DNA of 27,869 nt from CAZTVF01 sp964616985 (GTDB lineage: Bacteria; Planctomycetota; Phycisphaerae; SM23-33), in the NCBI GenBank assembly GCA_964616985.1, contig CAZTVF010000072.1:1-27869 (forward strand). Reading direction: 5' to 3'. The translations under genes were made by a program, and so were the position numbers. The notes below the pieces were generated by a model, which made no database searches, was not told the origin of the DNA, and saw nothing but the letters and a program-made list of their open reading frames with translations. Shown piece by piece: positions 16,488 to 23,930 of the stretch; within the stretch, counting starts at the first letter, position 1; each line of letters begins with the position of its first letter.

Positions 16488-17291
16488 TCAGGGGGTGCTT
16501 GTGCCGGGCTTGGGGGCGGCGATGCCGGCGATGGCGCGGAGCAGTTCGGGGTTGACCTCGCCGGCGGTGGCGGGCATGGGCGCCAGGTGGTTCTCGACCT
16601 CCAGCTTCACGCCCGCCGGCACGTACGACAGCACCGTCTCCAGCTGCAGCGAGACCTCCTTCTTGACCTCGATGGTGATGATGCGGTAGTTGCTCTGCCC
16701 GGCGTCGCTGACCACGAAGCCCTTGCCCGGCTGGTAGCCTTCCTTGGTGCCCTGCCCGCCGATGCCCAGCACCTTGACGCTCTCGATGATGCGGAAGGGC
16801 TTGATCTCGTTGCGAAGGTTGAACTTGCCCACGAGGTTCACCCGCCCGCCGGGGCGAAGGATGTCGCCCACGACCTCGCGGACGGGCACGGCGATGGCCA
16901 CGCGGGAGACGTCGATCCTGTCGGAGGGGTCCTCGGGGCGCTCGATCTGCAGGTCGTCCAGTGTGAGGTAGCGCCCGCTGTCGACGCGGCGCTTGAACGT
17001 CGTGTCCTTGTACAGGCGGATGCCGTCTTCCTTGTTCTTGAGCACGACCACGTTGCCCAGCGAGCTTTGGAACTGCTTGGTCACTTCCTGCAGGACGATG
17101 TCCTTGTCGAAGTCGATCTTCTCGCCCGGCTTGATGTCGCGCTGCGCCTGGGCCAGCAGCACCGTCTCGCCGCGGCTCTCGCGGCGGACGACCTCGATCT
17201 GCCAGTTGTAGATCACCACGACCAGGGCGCCCAGCACCAGCGCCACGATCAGCATGCCCTTATTCTGTACGCCCGGAGCTTCTTCAGCCAT
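16488..17291 (-). CDS. cpaB: CpaB/RcpC-like pilus assembly protein
   Basis: A 267-residue protein with one N-terminal membrane helix (about 13-29) and a periplasmic part containing a SAF/beta-clip region (about 45-110: LLAQAQRDIKPGEKID...). The later segment (VAIAVPVREVVGDILRPGGRVNLV) fits the CpaB/RcpC family. CpaB proteins bridge the inner-membrane Tad machinery to the outer-membrane pore and peptidoglycan. I chose the second ATG (17291) because GAGGA sits at proper spacing, while it abuts the first ATG at 17297. It lies 13 bp after the previous gene and 9 bp before the ATPase. No secretin gene is in the window, although CpaB normally works with one. Confidence 0.9.
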   Translation of the reverse strand: MAEEAPGVQNKGMLIVALVLGALVVVIYNWQIEVVRRESRGETVLLAQAQRDIKPGEKIDFDKDIVLQEVTKQFQSSLGNVVVLKNKEDGIRLYKDTTFKRRVDSGRYLTLDDLQIERPEDPSDRIDVSRVAIAVPVREVVGDILRPGGRVNLVGKFNLRNEIKPFRIIESVKVLGIGGQGTKEGYQPGKGFVVSDAGQSNYRIITIEVKKEVSLQLETVLSYVPAGVKLEVENHLAPMPATAGEVNPELLRAIAGIAAPKPGTSTP

Positions 17292-17304
17292 GATCATTCC
17301 TCAT

Positions 17305-17865
17305 TCAGTTCGGCGTCACTGTCGCCGTGATGTTTACCCGGTTTGCGTCCCGCGCGTCGGGCCGCAAGGATACCACGAGGGACTTTCGATGTCCCGTGAA
17401 AGTCATGTAAGTGCCGCGCCCGTCGGCCGACTCTTTCACCAGCCGCCACTGCGCCTCGGCCAGGGCCTTTCGATAATACTCCCCGGCGGCGGCCGGGGTT
17501 CCGGGCCACTGCCACGAAGCCACCACGCCGGCGCCCTGGTGCAGCACCCAGGCGCTTTGCGTGCCCGAACCGGGCGGCGGGGCCGGCAGATCCCTGAGCT
17601 CGCCTTGAATCTTCTGTACGTCGCGCGAGACCATGTCGCCCATCGGATCCATGGGGTTCATCGGCTGGGACGTGGCGTCCTGCGTGGCCGGGCGGGGCAG
17701 TGCGAAAGTCCGCGGGCGCGGCGGCGGCGAAGCGTCCGGCGCCACCCAGGCCAGGTGCGCCTGCCACGCCGCGAACACCCCCGCCCCCGCCAGCAGCGCA
17801 TACAGCCCCCCCCGCACGATGCGGCCGAAGAGAGGCTTGGGTTTGATTTCTGGGGTTTCGGTCAT
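17305..17865 (-). CDS. Hypothetical single-pass membrane protein in Tad locus
   Basis: A 186-residue protein that I do not recognise. It has a short cytoplasmic start, one membrane helix (about 18-41, GGLYALLAGAGVFAAWQAHLAWV), a Pro-rich linker and Met/Pro-rich stretch (QPMNPMDPMGDM), and a C-terminal domain of about 90 residues. That domain contains EYYRKALAEAQWRLVKE, then TYMTFTGHRKSLVVSLRP and NVNITATV-like strands. The pattern of a helix followed by strands is weakly like small extracytoplasmic domains that sense or bind other envelope proteins. The ATG at 17865 has GGAG at about nine bases. It sits 13 bp upstream of cpaB and right after a repeat cluster, so it may be the first gene of a transcript reaching the ATPase and TadBC. 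Confidence 0.75.
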   Translation of the reverse strand: MTETPEIKPKPLFGRIVRGGLYALLAGAGVFAAWQAHLAWVAPDASPPPRPRTFALPRPATQDATSQPMNPMDPMGDMVSRDVQKIQGELRDLPAPPPGSGTQSAWVLHQGAGVVASWQWPGTPAAAGEYYRKALAEAQWRLVKESADGRGTYMTFTGHRKSLVVSLRPDARDANRVNITATVTPN

Positions 17866-17883
17866 GTCGTCCACTCCGGGTGC

Positions 17884-17921
17884 CATGCTTTTAGACCTGC
17901 CGCAGGCAGGTCAAAAGCATG
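17884..17921. repeat. CATGCTTTT palindromic repeat, copy B
   Basis: A 38 bp near-perfect palindrome. The arm CATGCTTTTAGACCTGCC is followed by a short loop and a complementary arm ending AAAAGCATG. It is preceded by GGGTGC as in copies C and D. It lies in the leader of the small membrane protein gene, only about 20 bp upstream of its ATG. Confidence 0.85.
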
Positions 17922-17930
17922 TTTACACAC

Positions 17931-18030
17931 GGCACGTTTCAGCCGTCCCTAACGGGACTGAAATGCAGGGGGTCCCTGCCGTTTCCCAGCACTAGAGTGC
18001 TGGGCTACTCTCAGTCGTCCCTACGGGACT
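17931..18030. repeat. Three-hairpin intergenic repeat module, copy 1
   Basis: A 100 bp module with three small palindromes in a row: GTCCCTAACGGGAC, then CAGCACTAGAGTGCTG, then GTCCCTACGGGAC. A conserved stretch with GGGACTGAAATGCAGG separates the first two. Near-identical modules occur at 18811-18912 and in the pair at 27600-27785. Loops vary between copies while stems are kept, for example CACTAGAGTG versus CACTAAAGTG. Confidence 0.85.
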
Positions 18031-18038
18031 CCGGGTGC

Positions 18039-18076
18039 CATGCTTTTAGACCTGCCGCAGGCAGGTCAAAAGCATG
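18039..18076. repeat. CATGCTTTT palindromic repeat, copy C
   Basis: This 38 bp palindrome matches copy B base for base, including the GGGTGC flank. It follows directly after the three-hairpin module, so the cluster reads palindrome, module, palindrome. It lies 35 bp downstream of the tadE-like gene stop. Confidence 0.85.
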
Positions 18077-18111
18077 TCTAACCATCCGGCACGGTTCGCG
18101 TGTTTGCCCTG

Positions 18112-18723
18112 CTACCAGCCGCCGCGGTAGAGGTTGCGGAACTCGCTGGCCAGCGTGTCGCCGGGCGAGGAGATATTCTCCAGCGTCGAGTCGAGGCTGT
18201 CGAGGAACTCCTGCTGCAGGGCGTCTTCGCACCGGGCCTGGGCGCGGCGCCATTCGACGCCGTCGCGCCCATGCATGCCGGTGATGGCGCCGGTGAATCG
18301 CGACCACGCGGTGTTCGTCGTCGGAAACTCGGCCGTGACGTTGGCAGTGAAGCCGTGCGGGAAGCGGTCGATCACCAGCGACTGCGTCCACATCTGGGCG
18401 GGCTGGCTGATCTTGCCCGCCTCGGTCACCAGGGCCTGAAGCGTCTTGTCGGGCCCCGAGCCCGTGGTCATGCCGACGTTGATGGCCTTGTCCTTGAAGA
18501 AGTTGTCGCTGAGCTGCTGGGGCACCGGCTCGCCCGCGCCGCGGACCGTACGCCACACCGCCCAGCGGTTGCTCATGCGCACGTGTTCCTTGTTCACCAG
18601 CTCCCAGCCGAAGAACCACGTCAGCGACCACACCAGGGCCAGCAGCGGCAGGATCATGACGAATTCCACCATCGCCGCCCCGCGGCGCCCGGTGAGAGAT
18701 CGAGTTGTGCGGTATTTCATCAT
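18112..18723 (-). CDS. tadE: TadE-like pseudopilin (second copy)
   Basis: A 203-residue TadE-family protein. After a short basic start comes TGRRGAAMVEFVMILPLLALVWSLTWFF (about 11-38). This has the prepilin-like Gly, the Glu at +5 and the hydrophobic helix that define TadE pseudopilins processed by the TadV peptidase. The remaining 160 residues would be periplasmic. The ATG at 18723 is followed by a second ATG; GGAG lies about eight bases upstream. A longer frame to 18873 would run through the palindromic repeats and is rejected. TadE is longer than typical minor pilins and probably primes pilus assembly together with the TadG-like protein upstream. Confidence 0.85.
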   Translation of the reverse strand: MMKYRTTRSLTGRRGAAMVEFVMILPLLALVWSLTWFFGWELVNKEHVRMSNRWAVWRTVRGAGEPVPQQLSDNFFKDKAINVGMTTGSGPDKTLQALVTEAGKISQPAQMWTQSLVIDRFPHGFTANVTAEFPTTNTAWSRFTGAITGMHGRDGVEWRRAQARCEDALQQEFLDSLDSTLENISSPGDTLASEFRNLYRGGW

Positions 18724-18762
18724 GGCCGAACTCCAACAGTCGTTACAGTCTACTCCGGGTGC

Positions 18763-18801
18763 CATGCTTTTAGACCTGCCGATAGGCAGGTCAAAAGCAT
18801 G
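18763..18801. repeat. CATGCTTTT palindromic repeat, copy D
   Basis: The same palindrome as copies B and C, with the loop changed to GATA and one extra base. It is preceded by the same GGGTGC flank. It lies about 40 bp upstream of the second tadE-like gene, mirroring the position of copy B before the small membrane protein gene. Confidence 0.85.
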
Positions 18802-18810
18802 TTTACCCGC

Positions 18811-18912
18811 GGCACGTTTCAGTCGTCCCTGACGGGACTCAAATGCAGGTGATCCCTGCCGTTTCCCCAGCACTAAAGTGCTGGGCTACTCTCAGTCGTC
18901 CCTGCGGGACTC
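18811..18912. repeat. Three-hairpin intergenic repeat module, copy 2
   Basis: A close match to 17931-18030. It has GTCCCTGACGGGAC, a variable ATGCAGG spacer, CAGCACTAAAGTGCTG and a final GTCCCTGCGGGAC. It fills the gap between the TadG-like gene stop and copy D, giving the same palindrome-plus-module order as in the first cluster. Confidence 0.85.
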
Positions 18913-18934
18913 CGGCAACAGAAGCTGCTTGTAT

Positions 18935-20980
18935 TTAGTGATTCATATACGGCGATTTCGCCGCGTCCTTGAGCCGGTCGAGGTAGTTGTACATCTGGTC
19001 GACGTCGGCGTCCTTGAGCACCTTGACGGCCTGCACGTCGCCCTTGCCGTCCTTGATCCGCTGGGCCCAGTCCGCCCACTGCGTCACCGGCGTCAGCTGC
19101 ACCTGCCAGTCCTGCGTCCACAGGTCCCAGCTGTCGTTGTTGAAGACCTTTGCCTGCCCCACGGCCACCACCGACGTGATGGGGCTGGCCGAGGAGAATC
19201 GCGCCGGCCACACGGGGGCCTTGTCCGGGGCGGCGGCCGTGCCGAGATAGCTGAACTGGCTGCGGCGGACGCCCTCATCCCAGTTGGGGTCGTAGGGGTC
19301 GATGTCGCCCTCGGCGATATCCAGCAGAATCGGCGCGGGCCGCTTGTCCTCGCCGCTCCAGTTGCACGGGTTGCGGGCGACGACCTCGGTGCCCACGTCG
19401 ATGCCGCCCCACACGTACCAGTCCGCCACGTACACCGGGTGCCAGACGGGATTGTTCGATTCGTCGTACGTCAACTGGATGCCGATCTCCGGATCGGCCG
19501 TGGTCTCGTAGGTGTACTGGTCGCGCCAGATGTGGTCGGACACCTTGGGCACCTTCCAGCCCTCGGGGTCGGCCCAGCCGTTGGTCCAGATCGCCAGCGG
19601 GTCGTCCTTGTTGGTGCGGCAGGTGCCGGGGTTGAGCCAGCGGGAATCGCCCATCGGCACCGACGACTGCACCTCGATCTTGTAGAACATCGTGCGGTAG
19701 ATCTTGAAGTTGGGGTCCTTCACGATCGCCTTGGCCGTGGGGTAGTCGATGACGTAGTTGGACTCGTGGATGCTCTGCGGCGCCTGCGAGCCGAACATGT
19801 ACTCCAGCTTGAGGTTCGACAACTGGCTGATGTAGTCGTAGAAGAATGTATCGCTCAGGTGTCCCTTCACCTGGGCGTTGCCGAAGACGTAGTAGTTCAG
19901 CCGCCGCAGGGCCCAGGAGTACGGCCCGAACGTGTGGTAGCCTTGAAGCTCCCACTCGGTGGCGTGCCAACCGCCGCTGCCGCCCCCGCTGGCGCCGGCC
20001 CCGCCGCCGCGGGTTCTCCCGCCCAGGGGCACGCTGCCGCCGCCGCCTCGCGTCTGGCCGTGCGCGCCGGGCGTGGGGGCAACCCATTCCCATGCGGTGG
20101 CCTTGTAGATGTAGTCGCGCCAGCGGAACAGGCGGGCCCAGGGCCCCAGGCGGTGCGGGAACACCGCGTCGGAGATTGCCCCGCCCGAGCCGGGGTTGGG
20201 CTTCACCATCACGCTGTTGCCCGTCACCAGTTCCTCGCCGCGAAGCACCGGCTGGAAGTCGGCGAAGGTGCCCTTCCTGGCCGGCATCTTCGGCAGGACC
20301 GGCACGAGCATCGACGACTCGACGCCGTTCTCCTGCCCGAACATCACCGCGTTGGACTGCGCCAACGCCCCGGCCGACTCCGCCGTCGCCTCGTTCATCT
20401 CTTCCATCGCCATCGCCGCCTGCCACAGCGTGCCCTGCGGCGTCGTGCCCCCCTGCCCCTCGATGGCCCAGCAGGTGGTCTGCTGCATGTCGAAGCCGCT
20501 GTGGTTCATCGCCGCGTCCATCGGGGCCAGCACGTCCCGCTCGGTGGCGATGCGACTGTGGAGCACATTCAGCGAATCGGCGATCAACTGGCGGTTCAGC
20601 GGCAGGTCGTTCACCGTCTGCCCCTGTTGCCGCGAGAGGCAGATCTCCCACTGGTTGGTTTCGTTGTAGGCGATGGCCGAAGCCAGCGGCAGCGCGTCCA
20701 TGACGGGAATCAGCGCCAGGCAGCGGGCCTGGGCGCAGTTGTTCATCGCCACCACGTTCATGCTGCGGGCCATCCAGTTGGCGCCGCTGATGGCGGCAGA
20801 GTCGGCCGCCTGCTGCACGGCGATGCGACGATTCACGATGCTGCCGAGGTTGTAGACGTAGAAGATCAGCCCCACCAGCATGGTCATCGCGATCAGCGTG
20901 ATGATCAGCACCTGCCCGCCGCGACGGGGCTGAGCCCGATGGCCCCTTGCCCGCTGCTTGTCGCTCATGTAGTGGTTCAT
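18935..20980 (-). CDS. tadG: TadG-like pilus-assembly protein with Gly-rich insert
   Basis: A 681-residue protein beginning with a basic stretch and a hydrophobic segment (about 22-46). It then has NRRIAVQQAADSAAISGANWMAR (50-72), the hallmark of the TadE/TadG-like N-terminal region. The large remainder should be periplasmic or extracellular and matches no domain I know. It includes a Gly-rich low-complexity stretch at about 311-337 and is rich in Trp, Tyr and Asn in the second half. The ATG at 20980 has only a weak GGGA upstream; another ATG lies four codons downstream. It sits between the kinase gene and the second tadE. TadG proteins are thought to act at the cell envelope in pilus assembly; the precise role here is unknown. 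Confidence 0.8.
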   Translation of the reverse strand: MNHYMSDKQRARGHRAQPRRGGQVLIITLIAMTMLVGLIFYVYNLGSIVNRRIAVQQAADSAAISGANWMARSMNVVAMNNCAQARCLALIPVMDALPLASAIAYNETNQWEICLSRQQGQTVNDLPLNRQLIADSLNVLHSRIATERDVLAPMDAAMNHSGFDMQQTTCWAIEGQGGTTPQGTLWQAAMAMEEMNEATAESAGALAQSNAVMFGQENGVESSMLVPVLPKMPARKGTFADFQPVLRGEELVTGNSVMVKPNPGSGGAISDAVFPHRLGPWARLFRWRDYIYKATAWEWVAPTPGAHGQTRGGGGSVPLGGRTRGGGAGASGGGSGGWHATEWELQGYHTFGPYSWALRRLNYYVFGNAQVKGHLSDTFFYDYISQLSNLKLEYMFGSQAPQSIHESNYVIDYPTAKAIVKDPNFKIYRTMFYKIEVQSSVPMGDSRWLNPGTCRTNKDDPLAIWTNGWADPEGWKVPKVSDHIWRDQYTYETTADPEIGIQLTYDESNNPVWHPVYVADWYVWGGIDVGTEVVARNPCNWSGEDKRPAPILLDIAEGDIDPYDPNWDEGVRRSQFSYLGTAAAPDKAPVWPARFSSASPITSVVAVGQAKVFNNDSWDLWTQDWQVQLTPVTQWADWAQRIKDGKGDVQAVKVLKDADVDQMYNYLDRLKDAAKSPYMNH

Positions 20981-20995
20981 AGCATCCCAGCCTAT

Positions 20996-21107
20996 CCCGC
21001 CGAACGAAATTCGAAATTCGAATCACGAAATTCGAAACAAATCTCAAATCCATTTCGGACATTCAAATTTGTTTCGGATTTCGAGGTTCGCATTTCGAGT
21101 TTCGCTG
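20996..21107. repeat. TTCGAAA-rich degenerate intergenic repeat
   Basis: An AT-rich island in a GC-rich genome, made of imperfect copies of GAAATTCG and its reverse complement (CGAAATTCGAAATTCG near 21004, CGAAATTCGAAAC near 21026, then TTTCGGATTTCG and CATTTCGAGTTTCG). The left half has the motif in one orientation and the right half in the other, so it can fold back. It fills the space between the kinase stop and the tadG-like start and has no coding sense. Confidence 0.75.
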
Positions 21108-23837
21108 TCATTTCGGGGCTTTGCTCTCGGCCTTGGCCAGCAGGTCGTCGGCCTCGTGGCCGGGGACCTTGGCCTCTTCCTGGTACTTCTTGGCCAGGCT
21201 GAAGGAGGCGACCGCGCTGGCGTAGTTGCCTTGATCCATCGCCTCTTTGCCCAGGGCCATGTGCTCGGTGTAGAAGCTCAGGGCGATCTTCTGCTTGACC
21301 TCGGCGGTGTCCAGCTTGGCCTTGGCGCTGTTGTACGCGTCGCGAGCCTTGCCGAACTGCGAGGTCCGCATGAACTCGTCGCCCTTCTTGATGAGGTCCT
21401 CGTACTCGCGGGCCATGTTGGCCGCCTGCAGGCGGGCGTCGATCATCGCGCCGCGGGACGGGTCGATCGCACGCGCCTTCTCGTACGCCGCGGCGGCGCC
21501 GGCATAGTCACGCTTGTCGCGAAGCCGGTCGCCCTCCACCAGCTGCATGCGGAACTGAACGTCCACGATCCGCTTGGTCACCTCCGCGTCGTCGGGCACC
21601 AGCTTGGCCGCGGCGGTGAACTTCGCCAGCGCCTCGGAATACTTCGCCTGCGTGACCAGGATGTCGCCGTCGGACACCAGGACCTTCTTCTGCGTGTCCT
21701 TCTGCAATTCCTCCAGCTTGGCGATGGCCTTGGCGTTGTCGGGGTTCACCTTCAGGGCGTCTTCGAGGTGGGCCTTGGCGGCGACCTCATCCTTGGCCCC
21801 GATGTACGCCAGCGCCTTGTCCACCAGGATGTCCGACTGCAGCTGCTTGATCTGCAGCTTGAGGTCGTCCGACGGCAGGATCTCCTGCGCCTTGATCAGC
21901 GCCGCGACTTCCTCAGCCTTGTTGCCGGCGGCGCGGGCGGTCTCGGCCTCCTTGATCGCCGTGCGGTAGCGGTCGCGCGTGCTGCGGGTCTCCATCCGCT
22001 GGGCGGCCTGGGCCTTGTTGGCCTGGCGCTCCTCGTCGGTGAACACCCCGGCCGGGGCGCGATCCAGCGCCGCCAGGGCCTTCTCGTATGCGGACTTGGC
22101 CCCGTTGAGATCATCCTGCTTGACCAGCGAGTCGCCGCGGGCGATCTCGGCGGCGAACTCCTGCCCGATCTGCTCGTGCAGCACCTTCTGGCGCAGGACG
22201 TCGCGCTGGGCCTTCTGCTCTTCGGTCAGGTTGACGATGGTGTTGACCATGTCATCCAGCGTGACCATGGCCTCGGCAAACTTGCCGCTGGCCAGCTCGG
22301 CGCGGGTCTTGGCCATCGCCGAGCGGAATTCGCGGACCTTGGTGCGGTCGTCGGCGAAGTTGTCCACCTCGCGCAGCACGGCCCGCGACCAGTCCAGCAG
22401 GGTCTTCTGGTTCGCCTGCACCTTCTTGAGCTCTTCGCGGGCGGCGGTCTCGTGCGTGATCACCTCGCTCCACATCTCAGGGTCCACCGTGTTGGGGTCC
22501 TGGGCGAGGTTCTTCGCGCGGGCCAGGTACAGCATGACCTTGGCCTTGGCCCCGGCGGGCCGCCCGGCGTACTGCCCGGAGGCGGCGATCTCCTTGAAGG
22601 CCTTGATGGCCTGCGGATACTGCCGCTGCTGGTAGAGCGCGTCGGCATCCTTGAAGGCGAGGCTGGCCTCTCGGTCGACGGCGTCGCGTTTGCTGATCTC
22701 GGTGAAGATGAAGACCGCGGCGGCGGCCAGCACGATGCCCAGGGCCGCCCCGGCCAGCGTGAGCTTTTTCCGCAGCGACATGGCCGCCTTGGGAATGGGC
22801 GCGGTGGGCGGCGCGTCGGCGGGTGGCTGCTCCACGTCCAGTTCGTCGCCCTCGTCGCTCATGGCCTTGAGGCGTTCCAGGGCGGCCTTGCGCGAGGCGG
22901 CGTCGATCGGGGCGCCGCCGGTTGCGGGGGCGGACGCGGCGCGGCCCTTGGCGAACGTCAGCTTCATCGCCCGGCCCAGGGCTTCCATGCTCGCGAACCG
23001 CTCGTCGCGTTTCTTGGCCATCATCTTGGCCACGATGTCCGACAGCGACTGCGGGATCGACGGGTTCACCTCGTGCAGCGCCGGGGCTGCGACGCTGTCG
23101 TTCCCGTGCCACTTCATCCACCGCAGCGCCTCGCTGTGGGGGTCGCGGACGATCTCGCTGAAGATCTCCTGGAACTTCGGCCGACCGGCCAGCAGCTCGT
23201 AGGCCACCATGCCCAGGGCGTAGATGTCGACGCGGCCGTCGACCTCGCCGCCGGCGAACAGCTCGGGGGCCATGTATTTCGTGGTGCCCAGGGGCATCGA
23301 CGTCTGCCCGGTGATGCTGGCGGCGACGCCGAAATCGGTGATCTTGGGCCGCAGGCCGTCGCAGATGATGATGTTGGCCGGCTTGATGTCGCGGTGGATG
23401 ATGCCCGCCTGGTGCACGTCGTGCAGCGCGGCGGCCAGGCGGAAGATCACCTGCAGGGCGGCCTTGGGCTCGGTGGGCCCGTTGGTGTCGCGCAGGACGG
23501 TCTCCAGCGTGTGGCCGGCGATGTACTCCATGACGATGAACAGGCCCGCGGGCTCTTCGATCAGATCGTGAATGGTGACGATGGCGCTCTGCTGCGTGCC
23601 CAGGCGGGCCAGGATCTGCGCCTCGCGGCGGAACCGCTCGAGGAACTTGGGGTCTTCGGCCAGGTGAGTCGAGATCTGCTTGATCGCCACGAACCGGTCC
23701 AGCAGCGCATCATAGCCCTTGTAGACCACCGACTGTCCGCCGATGGCCTTGCGCTCCTTGATCTCGTACTTGCCGATCTTCGATCCGGTGGGCAGGCCGA
23801 TGCCGCCGCTGGTCGGGTTGACATTCTCTTCAGCCAT
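21108..23837 (-). CDS. Membrane-anchored Ser/Thr protein kinase with helical repeat tail
   Basis: A 909-residue Hanks-type kinase. The catalytic domain (about 23-295) has the ATP loop AIGGQSVVYKG (31-41), Lys53 in VAIK, HRDIKPAN (148-155), DFG (168-170) and APE (190-192), so it should be active. A low-complexity Ala/Pro linker leads to one membrane helix (about 358-379). The roughly 530 residues beyond are Ala/Lys/Glu-rich helices with recurring A..Y..A...F..A patterns, consistent with TPR-like repeats, and probably lie outside the membrane. It sits inside the Tad locus with two FHA proteins, which suggests it phosphorylates pilus components. The ATG at 23837 has AGGA seven bases upstream. 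The repeat tail could stand in for TadD, the TPR lipoprotein of other loci. Confidence 0.9.
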   Translation of the reverse strand: MAEENVNPTSGGIGLPTGSKIGKYEIKERKAIGGQSVVYKGYDALLDRFVAIKQISTHLAEDPKFLERFRREAQILARLGTQQSAIVTIHDLIEEPAGLFIVMEYIAGHTLETVLRDTNGPTEPKAALQVIFRLAAALHDVHQAGIIHRDIKPANIIICDGLRPKITDFGVAASITGQTSMPLGTTKYMAPELFAGGEVDGRVDIYALGMVAYELLAGRPKFQEIFSEIVRDPHSEALRWMKWHGNDSVAAPALHEVNPSIPQSLSDIVAKMMAKKRDERFASMEALGRAMKLTFAKGRAASAPATGGAPIDAASRKAALERLKAMSDEGDELDVEQPPADAPPTAPIPKAAMSLRKKLTLAGAALGIVLAAAAVFIFTEISKRDAVDREASLAFKDADALYQQRQYPQAIKAFKEIAASGQYAGRPAGAKAKVMLYLARAKNLAQDPNTVDPEMWSEVITHETAAREELKKVQANQKTLLDWSRAVLREVDNFADDRTKVREFRSAMAKTRAELASGKFAEAMVTLDDMVNTIVNLTEEQKAQRDVLRQKVLHEQIGQEFAAEIARGDSLVKQDDLNGAKSAYEKALAALDRAPAGVFTDEERQANKAQAAQRMETRSTRDRYRTAIKEAETARAAGNKAEEVAALIKAQEILPSDDLKLQIKQLQSDILVDKALAYIGAKDEVAAKAHLEDALKVNPDNAKAIAKLEELQKDTQKKVLVSDGDILVTQAKYSEALAKFTAAAKLVPDDAEVTKRIVDVQFRMQLVEGDRLRDKRDYAGAAAAYEKARAIDPSRGAMIDARLQAANMAREYEDLIKKGDEFMRTSQFGKARDAYNSAKAKLDTAEVKQKIALSFYTEHMALGKEAMDQGNYASAVASFSLAKKYQEEAKVPGHEADDLLAKAESKAPK

Positions 23838-23930
23838 TCAAAAGTCCTGTTAGGTTACACACCCGCCATTGGGCGAGCTTCGAGTTATACGCTTCTGAAC
23901 ATCCTGTCGTTTCGGGGTTTGACTTCGCGC

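Noticed and set aside
14688..17330. Plus-strand open frame opposite the FHA-ATPase and cpaB
   Set aside because: His/Val/Asp-rich mirror of the real coding strand, with no motif or credible start.
17884..18912. CRISPR array
   Set aside because: Repeats are few, palindromic, of two types and not evenly spaced by unique spacers; no cas gene is present.
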